From assembly GCA_028286165.1 (NCBI GenBank), contig JAPYMU010000146.1, positions 1 to 15,290 on the forward strand: DNA of 15,290 nt, given 5' to 3'. Positions 1 through 6,765 of the stretch are shown here, one piece after another. Numbering within the stretch: position 1 is the first letter of the stretch; each line of letters starts with the position of its first letter. The notes beneath the pieces are model-generated. The model saw only the letters and a list, made by a program, of their open reading frames with translations, had not been told where the DNA came from and did not search any database. Source of the stretch: Spongiicolonus versatilis (GTDB taxonomy: Bacteria > Pseudomonadota > Gammaproteobacteria > Arenicellales > Spongiicolonaceae). The position numbers and the translations under genes are program-made.

Positions 1-106
1 GGGGGTGGGGTGGGGGTTTGTAAACCTTTGCCCTGCGGGCATGTGTTATAAATTATCCACGGCCCTGAACGGGGGCGCCCTTAAACCATCGCATGAGGAT
101 TGAACA
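1..106 (+). promoter_or_regulatory. Leader/promoter region of the first ABC importer operon
   Basis: This stretch has no gene. It opens with three G runs (5, 4 and 5 G separated by single T) at 1-16. An imperfect palindrome with arms GGTTT (15-19) and AAACC (22-26) follows. Next come a small GCCC-TGC-GGGC hairpin at 30-40 and an AT-rich TATAAATTAT at 47-56 that could hold a -10 element. TTGCCC at 28-33 lies 17 bases before AATTAT at 51-56, so a weak sigma-70 promoter is possible. A clear ribosome binding site GAGGA at 95-99 is 7 bases before the ATG at 107. The palindrome could be an operator, but no regulator can be named. Confidence 0.4.
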
Positions 107-1447
107 ATGAAATCATTCGCCAGAACCGTCTTTTTCGCCGCTTCTGTACTGTGTCTTGTCCAGGGCGGCAACGCTTTCGCGCTGCAGGGCAACCTGGTCA
201 TCGTCACCTCCTTTCCCAATGACACCTCGGTGCCCTACAAGGCGGCGTTTGAGGAGAAGCATCCGCAAGTCACGGTGGAGATACTGAACAAAAAAACCAC
301 CGCCGGCATTAAATACCTGCAGGAGACTGCGGGTAACAATCAATCGGATTTGTTCTGGGCCTCGGCCCCGGATGCATTTGAAGTGCTGAAGGGTGATGGT
401 TTGCTGAGCCAATACCAGACCAAGGTGAAAGGCATTCCGGCAAAAATCGGCGCCTTTCCCATTAACGACCCGGATGGCTACTACAAGGGTTTCGCCGCGT
501 CCGGCTACGGCATCATGTGGAACACGCGGTACATGAGGGCGAAGAAACTGCCGGCGGCCACCGAATGGAGCGACCTGGCAAAACCGGTTTACCATGGGCA
601 TGTCGGCATCAGCGCGCCGTCGCGTTCCGGCACCACCCACCTGACCGTCGAGACCGTGCTGCAGGGCCGGGGCTGGGAGGACGGCTGGGCGTTATGGAAG
701 AACATCGCCGGCAACCTGAAAACCGTGACCGAGCGCAGTTTCGGCGTGCCGGACGGCGTCAACTCCGGGCAGTTCGGGCTCGGCATTGTCATCGACTTCT
801 TCGGCCTGTCGTCGCAGGGGGCGGGGTTTCCGGTGGGCTTCGCGTACCCCAAAGTCACCACGCTAGTGCCGGCCAACATCGCCATCGTAAAAGACGCCCC
901 CAACCGCGAAGTGGCCGAGGCGTTTATCGAGTTTCTGCTGTCAACCGATGGGCAGGAGTTGCTGCTGAATCCGAAGATCCGCCGCCTGCCGGTCAATCCG
1001 GCCACCTATGCCATGGCGCCCGCCGATTTTCCCAATCCGTTCCAGGACAAGTCCATCGGGGCCGGGGTGAAGTTTGACCTGGATTTGTCCAAGGACCGCT
1101 ACAACGTGGTCAACTCGCTGTTTGACGTGATGATCACCTACCGCCTGGAAGATCTGGTTGACGCAGTCAAAGCCATCCAGGATGCCGAGGCCGCGCTCGG
1201 CGGCGAAAATAATCCTGAAGCGCAAAACCTGATCGCCCAGGCCCGCGCGCTGGTTGCGAAAACGCCCATCAGCGCGCAACAGGCATCACAGCCGGACTTC
1301 AACGCCATCTTCAAGAAAAAACGCAAGAAAGCGACCACCAAGGTAACCGGCCGCCAGGCTGAAGTGGAGCAGACCTGGGATGAGGAAGTGCGGGCGAACT
1401 ACGCCGAGGCGGCAAGCCTCGCGCGCAAGGCGGAAAAAATGCTGTAG
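107..1447 (+). CDS. Periplasmic solute-binding protein of an ABC importer (ferric/phosphonate/hexose-phosphate type)
   Basis: Binding protein that would capture a solute in the periplasm and deliver it to the permease encoded next. Residues 1-25 form a signal peptide (K2/R6, hydrophobic core, cleavage motif A-F-A at 23-25). The body resembles the FbpA/AfuA/PhnS superfamily: a GIMWNTRYM segment, a W-x-DL-x-x-P-x-Y-x-G motif, a SGTT motif, then the late helix with FIEFLLSTDGQELL. By eye, the place where ferric-binding proteins have a tandem Tyr pair holds D230-F231-F232 here, which argues against classical Fe(III) coordination. A tail of roughly 110 residues (about 334-446), rich in Ala, Glu and Lys with a basic patch at 403-408, extends past the usual fold. 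The start at 107 has a good Shine-Dalgarno site. Substrate is not determinable; iron, 2-aminoethylphosphonate or a sugar phosphate are all open. Confidence 0.82.
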   Translation: MKSFARTVFFAASVLCLVQGGNAFALQGNLVIVTSFPNDTSVPYKAAFEEKHPQVTVEILNKKTTAGIKYLQETAGNNQSDLFWASAPDAFEVLKGDGLLSQYQTKVKGIPAKIGAFPINDPDGYYKGFAASGYGIMWNTRYMRAKKLPAATEWSDLAKPVYHGHVGISAPSRSGTTHLTVETVLQGRGWEDGWALWKNIAGNLKTVTERSFGVPDGVNSGQFGLGIVIDFFGLSSQGAGFPVGFAYPKVTTLVPANIAIVKDAPNREVAEAFIEFLLSTDGQELLLNPKIRRLPVNPATYAMAPADFPNPFQDKSIGAGVKFDLDLSKDRYNVVNSLFDVMITYRLEDLVDAVKAIQDAEAALGGENNPEAQNLIAQARALVAKTPISAQQASQPDFNAIFKKKRKKATTKVTGRQAEVEQTWDEEVRANYAEAASLARKAEKML

Positions 1448-1482
1448 CCGCGGCGACAATACGGTTCTTTCCGGCTTCGGCC

Positions 1483-3186
1483 ATGCATGCCCAGCGGTTT
1501 CCTGTCGCGGCCGGAGTCCTGATCGCCGCCTTTCTGGCGGTGTTTCTTGTCGTTCCCGTGTTCCAGGTCATCCTGGTCGCGTTTCAGGACGCCGCGACCG
1601 GCGAATTGACGCTGGTCAACTTCATCGACTTCTTCAGCACCTCGCTGTTTCAGGAGTCTTTTGTGAACTCCTTCTATGTGGCGGGAATGTCGGTGATGGT
1701 GGCGACCATTATTTCCATTCCGCTGGCGTATTTCACCACGCGCTTTAACTTCGGCGGCACGGTGCTGATTCAGACCCTGGGCATCATCCCGCTCATCATG
1801 CCGCCGTTCGTCGGCGCCGTGGCGATGCAACTGCTGTTCGGCGACAACGGCAGCATCAACTTGCTGCTGGATGAACACCTGGGGTTCACCATTCCGTTCA
1901 TGCGCGGGTTGAACGGCGTGATACTGGTGGAAAGCGTGCACTATTTTCCGTTTATTCTGATTAACCTGTCCGCCGCGCTTAACAACATCGACAGTTCCAT
2001 GGAAGAGGCGGCGCAGAACCTCGGCAGCAGCGGAGTACGGCTGTTTCGCCGCATTGTGTTTCCCATGGCGATGCCGGGTTATGTGGCCGGCGCCGCGCTG
2101 GTGTTCATCAAGGTTTTCGACGATTTGGGAACGCCCCTTTTGCTGAATGTGAACAACATGCTGGCGCCGCAGGCGTACCTCCGCATCTCTTCCATTGGCA
2201 TTTCCGACCCGATGGGCTATGTCATTTCCGTCATCCTCGTTGCGTTTTCGCTGTTCTCGCTGTGGCTGTCGCTGCTCGCGTTGCGCGGCAAAGACTACGC
2301 CACCAGCAGCAAGGGCGGCGGCGGGCTGTTGAAACGCGATCTCGGGCCGTGGGAGAAGCGCGCCTGCTATGCCGTGATTATTTTCATTCTGCTGCTGGTG
2401 CTGTCGCCGCATTTTGGCCTGCTGCTGCTGTCATTCGGCACGGTGTGGTCGTTCAGCGCGCTGCCCGATGCGTATACCGTTCAACACTATGCCGACGTTT
2501 TCCAAAACGCCGGTGAATACATCGCAAACACTCTGCTCTATGCCGGCCTGGCCGCGGCGCTTGATGTGGTGCTCGGCGTGGCCATCGCCTACATCGTTCA
2601 CCGCACCGGCATCCCCGGCAGGAAGTGGCTTGATTACGGCGCCAGCGCCGCGCTGGCGGTGCCCGGGGTGGTGCTTGGCATCGGTTACCTGCGCTCCTTT
2701 CATTCGCTCAACGTGCCGTTGGTGGACGAGCCGCTGGCATCGTGGTGGGTCATCATCGTTGTCGCGCTCGCCATCCGCCGCCTTCCCTATGCGCTGCGCT
2801 CGTGCGTTGCGGCACTGCACCAAGTCAGCATCATGCTGGAGGAAGCGGCGCAAAACCTCGGCTCCACGCGTGCCAGAACCCTGTGGCGCGTGACCGTGCC
2901 GCTGATGAGCGGCGGCATTCTCGCCGGTTTTGTCACCAGTTTCGCCACCGCATCGGTTGAGTTGTCGGCGACCATCATGCTGGTCTCGTCAAAATCAGAC
3001 GCGCCCCTCGCCTACGGCATATACGAGTTCATGCAGTCCGCCGCCGGCCGCGGACCGGGCGCCGCGCTGGGCATGATTGCGGTGGTCATCGTCGGGCTCG
3101 GCGCATACCTTTCACACCACATCATCGAACGTTCCAACCGCATGCGCACATCCGCTGTGGCGGTAGCCGAACAAGAGAAAATCTAA
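1483..3186 (+). CDS. ABC importer permease, fused two-domain (FbpB/SfuB/ThiP-like)
   Basis: Inner-membrane permease with two complete transmembrane domains in one 567-residue chain, about 12 helices, so a single copy can form the whole channel. Each half carries the EAA loop that docks on the ATPase: E174-E175-A-A-Q-N-L-G in the first half and E453-E454-A-A-Q-N-L-G in the second, each followed by a V/T-x-P-hydrophobic segment. The near-identical loops point to internal duplication, as is usual in this family. The start ATG at 1483 follows the binding-protein stop by 35 bases; no clear ribosome binding site is visible, and no earlier ATG, GTG or TTG is available in frame. The stop overlaps the next start as TAATG (3184-3188), which indicates translational coupling. 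Fused permeases of this type are typical of iron(III), thiamine and phosphonate importers. Confidence 0.88.
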   Translation: MHAQRFPVAAGVLIAAFLAVFLVVPVFQVILVAFQDAATGELTLVNFIDFFSTSLFQESFVNSFYVAGMSVMVATIISIPLAYFTTRFNFGGTVLIQTLGIIPLIMPPFVGAVAMQLLFGDNGSINLLLDEHLGFTIPFMRGLNGVILVESVHYFPFILINLSAALNNIDSSMEEAAQNLGSSGVRLFRRIVFPMAMPGYVAGAALVFIKVFDDLGTPLLLNVNNMLAPQAYLRISSIGISDPMGYVISVILVAFSLFSLWLSLLALRGKDYATSSKGGGGLLKRDLGPWEKRACYAVIIFILLLVLSPHFGLLLLSFGTVWSFSALPDAYTVQHYADVFQNAGEYIANTLLYAGLAAALDVVLGVAIAYIVHRTGIPGRKWLDYGASAALAVPGVVLGIGYLRSFHSLNVPLVDEPLASWWVIIVVALAIRRLPYALRSCVAALHQVSIMLEEAAQNLGSTRARTLWRVTVPLMSGGILAGFVTSFATASVELSATIMLVSSKSDAPLAYGIYEFMQSAAGRGPGAALGMIAVVIVGLGAYLSHHIIERSNRMRTSAVAVAEQEKI

Positions 3187-4268
3187 TGCAAAATACTTCC
3201 GACGACCTGGTCATCGAAAACCTGAGCCTCCGGTTTGGCGCCTTGCAAGTGCTGAACGGCATCAACCTGAAGATCGCCGCCGGCGAGTTCTTCGCTTTTC
3301 TCGGCCCGTCCGGATCCGGCAAGTCCACTTTGCTGCGCGCCATTGCCGGTTTCGGGCCGAAGCCGGCCGGGCGCATTTTAATCGGCGGTGATGATGTCAC
3401 GGCACTGCCGCCCTGGAACCGCAACGTCGGCATGGTGTTCCAAAGTTATGCGCTGTGGCCGCACCTCAGCGTTTTCAAGAACGTGGCGTTTGGCCTGCAC
3501 GAGCGCAAGGTTCCGAAGAACGAGATTCACTCGCGCGTCAACGAGGCGCTGGAGATGGTCAACTTAAGCGGCTACAGAGAACGCCGGCCGGCGCAACTCT
3601 CCGGCGGGCAGCAGCAGCGCGTCGCGATCGCCAGAACGCTGGTGATAAAACCGCGGGTGCTTCTGCTCGATGAACCGCTTTCCAACCTTGACGCAAATTT
3701 GCGCGTCAGGATGCGCGGCGACATCCGCGAGCTCCAGCAGCGCCTCGGGCTCACCACAATTTTCGTCACCCACGACCAGGAAGAGGCCAACACCACATGC
3801 GACCGCCTTGCCGTGCTCGATGCTGGCACCCTGCAGCAGGTCGGCACGCCGGCACGCCTATACGACCAGCCCGGCAACCTGTTCGTGGCGCGGTTCCTCG
3901 GCGCAACCAATGTTCTGCCGGTTCAAGTGGAGCGCGCAGAAGTGCCGGCCGTGCTGGTCACGGAAGCCGGCACCCGCATCAACTTCCCGGCGGCCGTCAG
4001 CGCCCGCCGGGGCGTTCTCATTTTCCGGCCGCAAAGTGTGCACACGAGGAATGCGGACTCCGCTGATGACGGGGCGGTTCGCCTGAGCGGCCGCGTTAAA
4101 AATGTCGAGTTCCTCGGCTCGCTCATCCGTTATGTCATCGCGGCTGAAAAAACCGCCATCCAAATCGAACAAAGTTACCGCCGGGGCGACCGCCAACTCG
4201 CACTCGACACCAAAGTCGACCTCGCCATCGCGACAGACCAAATGCAGTTTTTGCCGGCGGAGCCATGA
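3186..4268 (+). CDS. ABC importer ATP-binding protein (FbpC/PotA-like)
   Basis: Cytoplasmic ATPase powering the importer encoded just upstream. All motifs of an active subunit are present: Walker A G-P-S-G-S-G-K46-S-T at 40-48, Q-loop in VFQSYALWPH, signature LSGGQQQR at 138-145, Walker B LLLD162-E163, D-loop SNLD, and switch histidine H196 in VTHDQEEA. The roughly 130 residues after the ATPase core look like a TOBE-type accessory domain, as in PotA/FbpC/MalK relatives. Length (360 residues) is normal. The start overlaps the permease stop by one base. It belongs to the same general ATPase group as the truncated PotA at 9542 and, unlike that one, is complete at its N terminus. Substrate is undetermined because the binding protein is not diagnostic. 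Confidence 0.92.
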   Translation: MQNTSDDLVIENLSLRFGALQVLNGINLKIAAGEFFAFLGPSGSGKSTLLRAIAGFGPKPAGRILIGGDDVTALPPWNRNVGMVFQSYALWPHLSVFKNVAFGLHERKVPKNEIHSRVNEALEMVNLSGYRERRPAQLSGGQQQRVAIARTLVIKPRVLLLDEPLSNLDANLRVRMRGDIRELQQRLGLTTIFVTHDQEEANTTCDRLAVLDAGTLQQVGTPARLYDQPGNLFVARFLGATNVLPVQVERAEVPAVLVTEAGTRINFPAAVSARRGVLIFRPQSVHTRNADSADDGAVRLSGRVKNVEFLGSLIRYVIAAEKTAIQIEQSYRRGDRQLALDTKVDLAIATDQMQFLPAEP

Positions 4269-4399
4269 TGGCGGGCCGCCAGCGGCCGCCGCCGCCCTCA
4301 CCCCGGCACCGGCAAAGGCCGAATCGGGCATGTACAGCCCCTTGCGCCGGGCCGGGGATGGGTGTAGAATCCGGCGCGCCCTGATTTGGGGGGTTGAGA
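4269..4399 (+). promoter_or_regulatory. Promoter and leader of rplM-rpsI
   Basis: This gap separates the ABC operon from the ribosomal protein genes. It contains a good sigma-70 promoter: TTGCGC at 4342-4347, a 17-base spacer, and TAGAAT at 4365-4370, predicting transcription from about 4377. A run of six G at 4388-4393 lies 6 bases before the rplM ATG and serves as the Shine-Dalgarno site. The GC-rich inverted sequence near 4271-4290 is not followed by a T tract, so no intrinsic terminator for the upstream operon is claimed. Confidence 0.65.
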
Positions 4400-4837
4400 A
4401 TGAAAACGACGACTTTTGTCAACAGCCGCGACGTGAGCCGGGAGTGGGTGGTGGTGGACGCCGCCGGAATGGTGCTCGGGCGGCTGGCGTCGGAAGTGGC
4501 GCGGCGGCTGCGGGGCAAGCACAAGGCGATTTACGCGCCGCACGTGGACACCGGCGACCACGTGGTGGTGGTCAACGCCGGGAAGGTGAAGGTCACCGGC
4601 GACAAGGAGCAGGCCAAACGCTACCACCGCCACAGCGGCCACCCCGGCGGCCTGCGCACCACCAACCTGCGGGCGTTGCGCGCCCGGCACCCGACGCGCA
4701 TCATTGAAAACGCGGTGCGCGGCATGCTGCCGAAGACGCCCCTCGGCCGGGCGATGTTTCGCAAACTGCATGTGTACGCCGGCCCCGAACACAAACACAC
4801 GGCCCAGCAGCCGAAGCCGCTGGCCCTGGAGAACTGA
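4400..4837 (+). CDS. rplM: 50S ribosomal protein L13
   Basis: Large-subunit ribosomal protein that binds 23S rRNA early in 50S assembly. The 145-residue product has the typical L13 landmarks: an N-terminal W-x-V-V-D-A-x-G-x-x-LGRLAS block, the GKHKAIYAPHVDTGD segment, the YHRHSGHPGG segment, and the C-terminal RGMLPKTPLGRAMFRKLHVYAG block. E. coli L13 has 142 residues, so it is full length. I prefer the ATG at 4400 over the in-frame TTG at 4394 because the G-rich Shine-Dalgarno run at 4388-4393 is correctly spaced for the ATG and would abut the TTG. rpsI follows after two bases, the standard bacterial pairing, and both are probably driven by the promoter at 4342-4370. Confidence 0.98.
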   Translation: MKTTTFVNSRDVSREWVVVDAAGMVLGRLASEVARRLRGKHKAIYAPHVDTGDHVVVVNAGKVKVTGDKEQAKRYHRHSGHPGGLRTTNLRALRARHPTRIIENAVRGMLPKTPLGRAMFRKLHVYAGPEHKHTAQQPKPLALEN

Positions 4838-4839
4838 GC

Positions 4840-5232
4840 ATGGCTGAGCAAACTTTCATCGCCACCGGGCGGCGCAAGTCGTCCACCGCGCGGGTGTTCC
4901 TGACCCGGGGCGTCGGCAGGATCACCGTCAACGACGAGCCGCTGGACCGGTATTTTGGCCGCGAAACCGCGCGCATGATTGTGCGCCAGCCGCTGGACAC
5001 CATTGACGGGCTGAGCAAGTTCGACATCAGCGTCAGCGTCAACGGCGGCGGCGGCAGCGGCCAGGCCGGCGCCATCCGCCACGGCATCACCCGCGCCCTG
5101 CTGCGCTACGACGAAAACCTGCGCGGCGCGTTGCGCAAGGGCGGCTTCATCACCCGCGACGCGCGCGAAGTGGAGCGCAAAAAAGTCGGCCTGCACAAGG
5201 CGCGCAAGCGGTCGCAGTACTCCAAGCGCTAG
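4840..5232 (+). CDS. rpsI: 30S ribosomal protein S9
   Basis: Small-subunit ribosomal protein whose C-terminal tail reaches the P-site tRNA in the decoding centre. The 130-residue product matches the E. coli length. It shows the ATGRRKSSTARVFL N-terminal motif, a central G-rich segment (NGGGGSGQAGAIRHGITRAL), the VERKKVGLHKARK motif, and the invariant S-K-R end. A GGAGA ribosome binding site at 4828-4832 lies within the end of rplM, 7 bases before the ATG, so translation is probably coupled. No terminator is visible in the 27 bases between its stop and the tRNA gene that follows. Confidence 0.98.
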   Translation: MAEQTFIATGRRKSSTARVFLTRGVGRITVNDEPLDRYFGRETARMIVRQPLDTIDGLSKFDISVSVNGGGGSGQAGAIRHGITRALLRYDENLRGALRKGGFITRDAREVERKKVGLHKARKRSQYSKR

Positions 5233-5259
5233 GCGCGCGCCCGCGGCATGCTCCGCCAC

Positions 5260-5333
5260 TGGGGAATCGTCTAACGGTAGGACAGCGGACTCTGACTCCG
5301 CCGGTCCAGGTTCGAATCCTGGTTCCCCAGCCA
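5260..5333 (+). tRNA. tRNA-Gln, anticodon CUG
   Basis: A complete 74-nt cloverleaf. The acceptor arm 5260-5266 pairs with 5323-5329, the discriminator is G5330, and CCA is encoded at 5331-5333. The anticodon stem GCGGA (5285-5289) pairs with TCCGC (5297-5301) around a seven-base loop, giving anticodon CTG at 5292-5294, which reads CAG codons. The T-arm contains GGTTCGAATCC. The U1-A72 first pair and G73 discriminator agree with known glutaminyl-tRNA identity features. No promoter or terminator of its own is visible; it sits 27 bases after rpsI and about 24 bases before argC, so it is probably cut out of a longer transcript. Confidence 0.97.
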
Positions 5334-5356
5334 CCATTCACGGCGCCCGCCGGCGC

Positions 5357-6397
5357 ATGGCAATGAAACGCATCGGCATCATCGGCGGCACCGGCTACAC
5401 CGGCGCCGAACTGCTCAGGATTCTAAGCGTCCACCCCGGCGCCCGGGTGACCATGGTCACCTCCCGCGAGCGCAACGGCGCCGCCGTCAGCGACGTGTTT
5501 CCCAACTTGCGCGGCATCCTCGACCTGCGCTTCACCGATCCGGCCGGCGCCGACTTCACCTCGTGCGCGGCGGTGTTCTGCGCCGCACCCCACGGCGTCG
5601 CCATGACCCACGCGCAAAGAGCGCTGGACTCCGGCGCGGTGTTTCTGGACCTGTCCGCCGACTTTCGACTCCGCGACGCCGGCCAGTGGCAGCACTGGTA
5701 CGGCATGCCGCACGCTTGCCCGGCGCTGCTGGAGAAGGCGGTCTACGGCCTGCCGGAAGTGAACCGTGCGCAACTTCGGAGCGCACGACTGGTGGCGTTG
5801 CCGGGGTGTTATCCGACGGCGGTGCAACTTGGTTTTCTGCCGCTGCTGAAAGAAGGCCTGGCCGAGCCGCGCGGGCTGATCGCCGATGCAAAATCCGGCG
5901 TCAGCGGCGCCGGCCGGCGCGCCGAAGCGGAATACAACCTGTGCGAAACCGCGGAATCGTTCAAGGCCTACGCGCTCGGCGGCCACCGCCACCTGCCGGA
6001 AATTGTGCAGGGCCTGCGCGAGGCGGCCGGGACTGAAGTGGAGTTGCTGTTCGTGCCGCACCTGGCGCCGATGATTCGCGGCATTCACGCCACGCTGTAT
6101 GCAAAGTTGCGCGCCGATGGGCCCGGTGACTTGCAAAAAATTTACGAAGATTTCTACCGCGATGAACCGTTCGTGGACGTGATGCCGGCCGGCGCATGCC
6201 CCGACACCCGCACCGTGCGCGGCAGCAACATGTGCCGCATCGCCGTCCACCGCCCCGGCGGCGGCGGCACCGCGGTCATCCTCGCCGTGGAGGACAACCT
6301 GGTCAAGGGCGCCGCCGGCCAGGCGGTGCAGGCCATGAACCTGGCCCTCGGCATGGACGAAACCGCCGGCTTGCAAAGCCCGGCCATGACGCCCTGA
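5357..6397 (+). CDS. argC: N-acetyl-gamma-glutamyl-phosphate reductase
   Basis: Third step of arginine synthesis: NADPH-dependent reduction of N-acetylglutamyl phosphate to the semialdehyde, in the cytoplasm. The N-terminal Rossmann motif G-G-T-G-Y-T-G lies near residues 10-16. The catalytic cysteine is C151 in LPGCYPTA. The GVSGAGR segment and the dimerisation-domain motif FVPHLAPMIRGI are present, as is the late VRGSNMCRI segment. Length (346 residues) is normal. No ribosome binding site distinguishes the ATG at 5357 from the one at 5363; the shorter form starting MKRIGIIGG resembles family N termini better. It follows tRNA-Gln and precedes erpA, an order also known from other gammaproteobacteria such as Pseudomonas, where argC lies close to an ErpA gene. 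Confidence 0.96.
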   Translation: MAMKRIGIIGGTGYTGAELLRILSVHPGARVTMVTSRERNGAAVSDVFPNLRGILDLRFTDPAGADFTSCAAVFCAAPHGVAMTHAQRALDSGAVFLDLSADFRLRDAGQWQHWYGMPHACPALLEKAVYGLPEVNRAQLRSARLVALPGCYPTAVQLGFLPLLKEGLAEPRGLIADAKSGVSGAGRRAEAEYNLCETAESFKAYALGGHRHLPEIVQGLREAAGTEVELLFVPHLAPMIRGIHATLYAKLRADGPGDLQKIYEDFYRDEPFVDVMPAGACPDTRTVRGSNMCRIAVHRPGGGGTAVILAVEDNLVKGAAGQAVQAMNLALGMDETAGLQSPAMTP

Positions 6398-6401
6398 TGG
6401 T

Positions 6402-6752
6402 ATGCTTGGCGTCATGAACGCCGCGCCCCTCACCCTCAGCGCCGCCGCCGCCGGCCGGGTGAAAAATATAATCGCCGGCAAAAAAACCGCCGGTGACAAT
6501 TACCTGCGCGTGTATGTGCAGGGCGGCGGCTGTTCCGGTTTTCAGTACGGCTTCCAGTTGGACGACACCCGCAACGAAGACGATGTCGCGCTGGAAAAAG
6601 ACGGCGTGACCATGCTGGTGGACAGCATCAGCCTGCAATACCTGGGCGGCGCCGAGGTGGACTTCAAGGACGACCTGATGGGCGCAAGGTTCACCGTGAA
6701 CAACCCCAACGCCACCACCACCTGCGGCTGCGGGGCGTCGTTTACGGCCTGA
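6402..6752 (+). CDS. erpA: Iron-sulfur cluster insertion protein ErpA
   Basis: A-type carrier that receives Fe-S clusters from the assembly scaffold and passes them to apo-enzymes. The three conserved cysteines are visible: one in GGGCSGFQYGF and two in the terminal C-G-C-G. The GGGCSGFQYGF, SLQYLGGAEVDF and NPNATTTCGCGASF segments match E. coli ErpA more closely than IscA or SufA, so I assign ErpA. The length is 116 residues from the ATG at 6402 or 112 from the ATG at 6414. The latter gives a more typical N terminus, and neither has a clear ribosome binding site. It begins 4 bases after argC and ends 13 bases before the methylase gene. Confidence 0.94.
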   Translation: MLGVMNAAPLTLSAAAAGRVKNIIAGKKTAGDNYLRVYVQGGGCSGFQYGFQLDDTRNEDDVALEKDGVTMLVDSISLQYLGGAEVDFKDDLMGARFTVNNPNATTTCGCGASFTA

Positions 6753-6765
6753 CCCCCGGAAAACC

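Noticed and set aside
1399..2412. A 337-codon open frame on the - strand, opposite the permease gene
   Set aside because: Its translation is rich in H, Q, R and N with no recognisable family, and it mirrors a strongly supported membrane protein with normal codon use. It is an antisense shadow of high-GC coding sequence.
4269..4295. GC-rich inverted sequence after the first ABC ATPase as a terminator
   Set aside because: The arms pair imperfectly, the loop would be very short in the best register, and no T tract follows.
5030..6350. Frequent GGC/GCC runs and CGCCGGC words as a repeat or uptake-sequence family
   Set aside because: They fall mostly in Gly/Ala codons with high GC at third positions and have no constant flanks or spacing, so base composition explains them.
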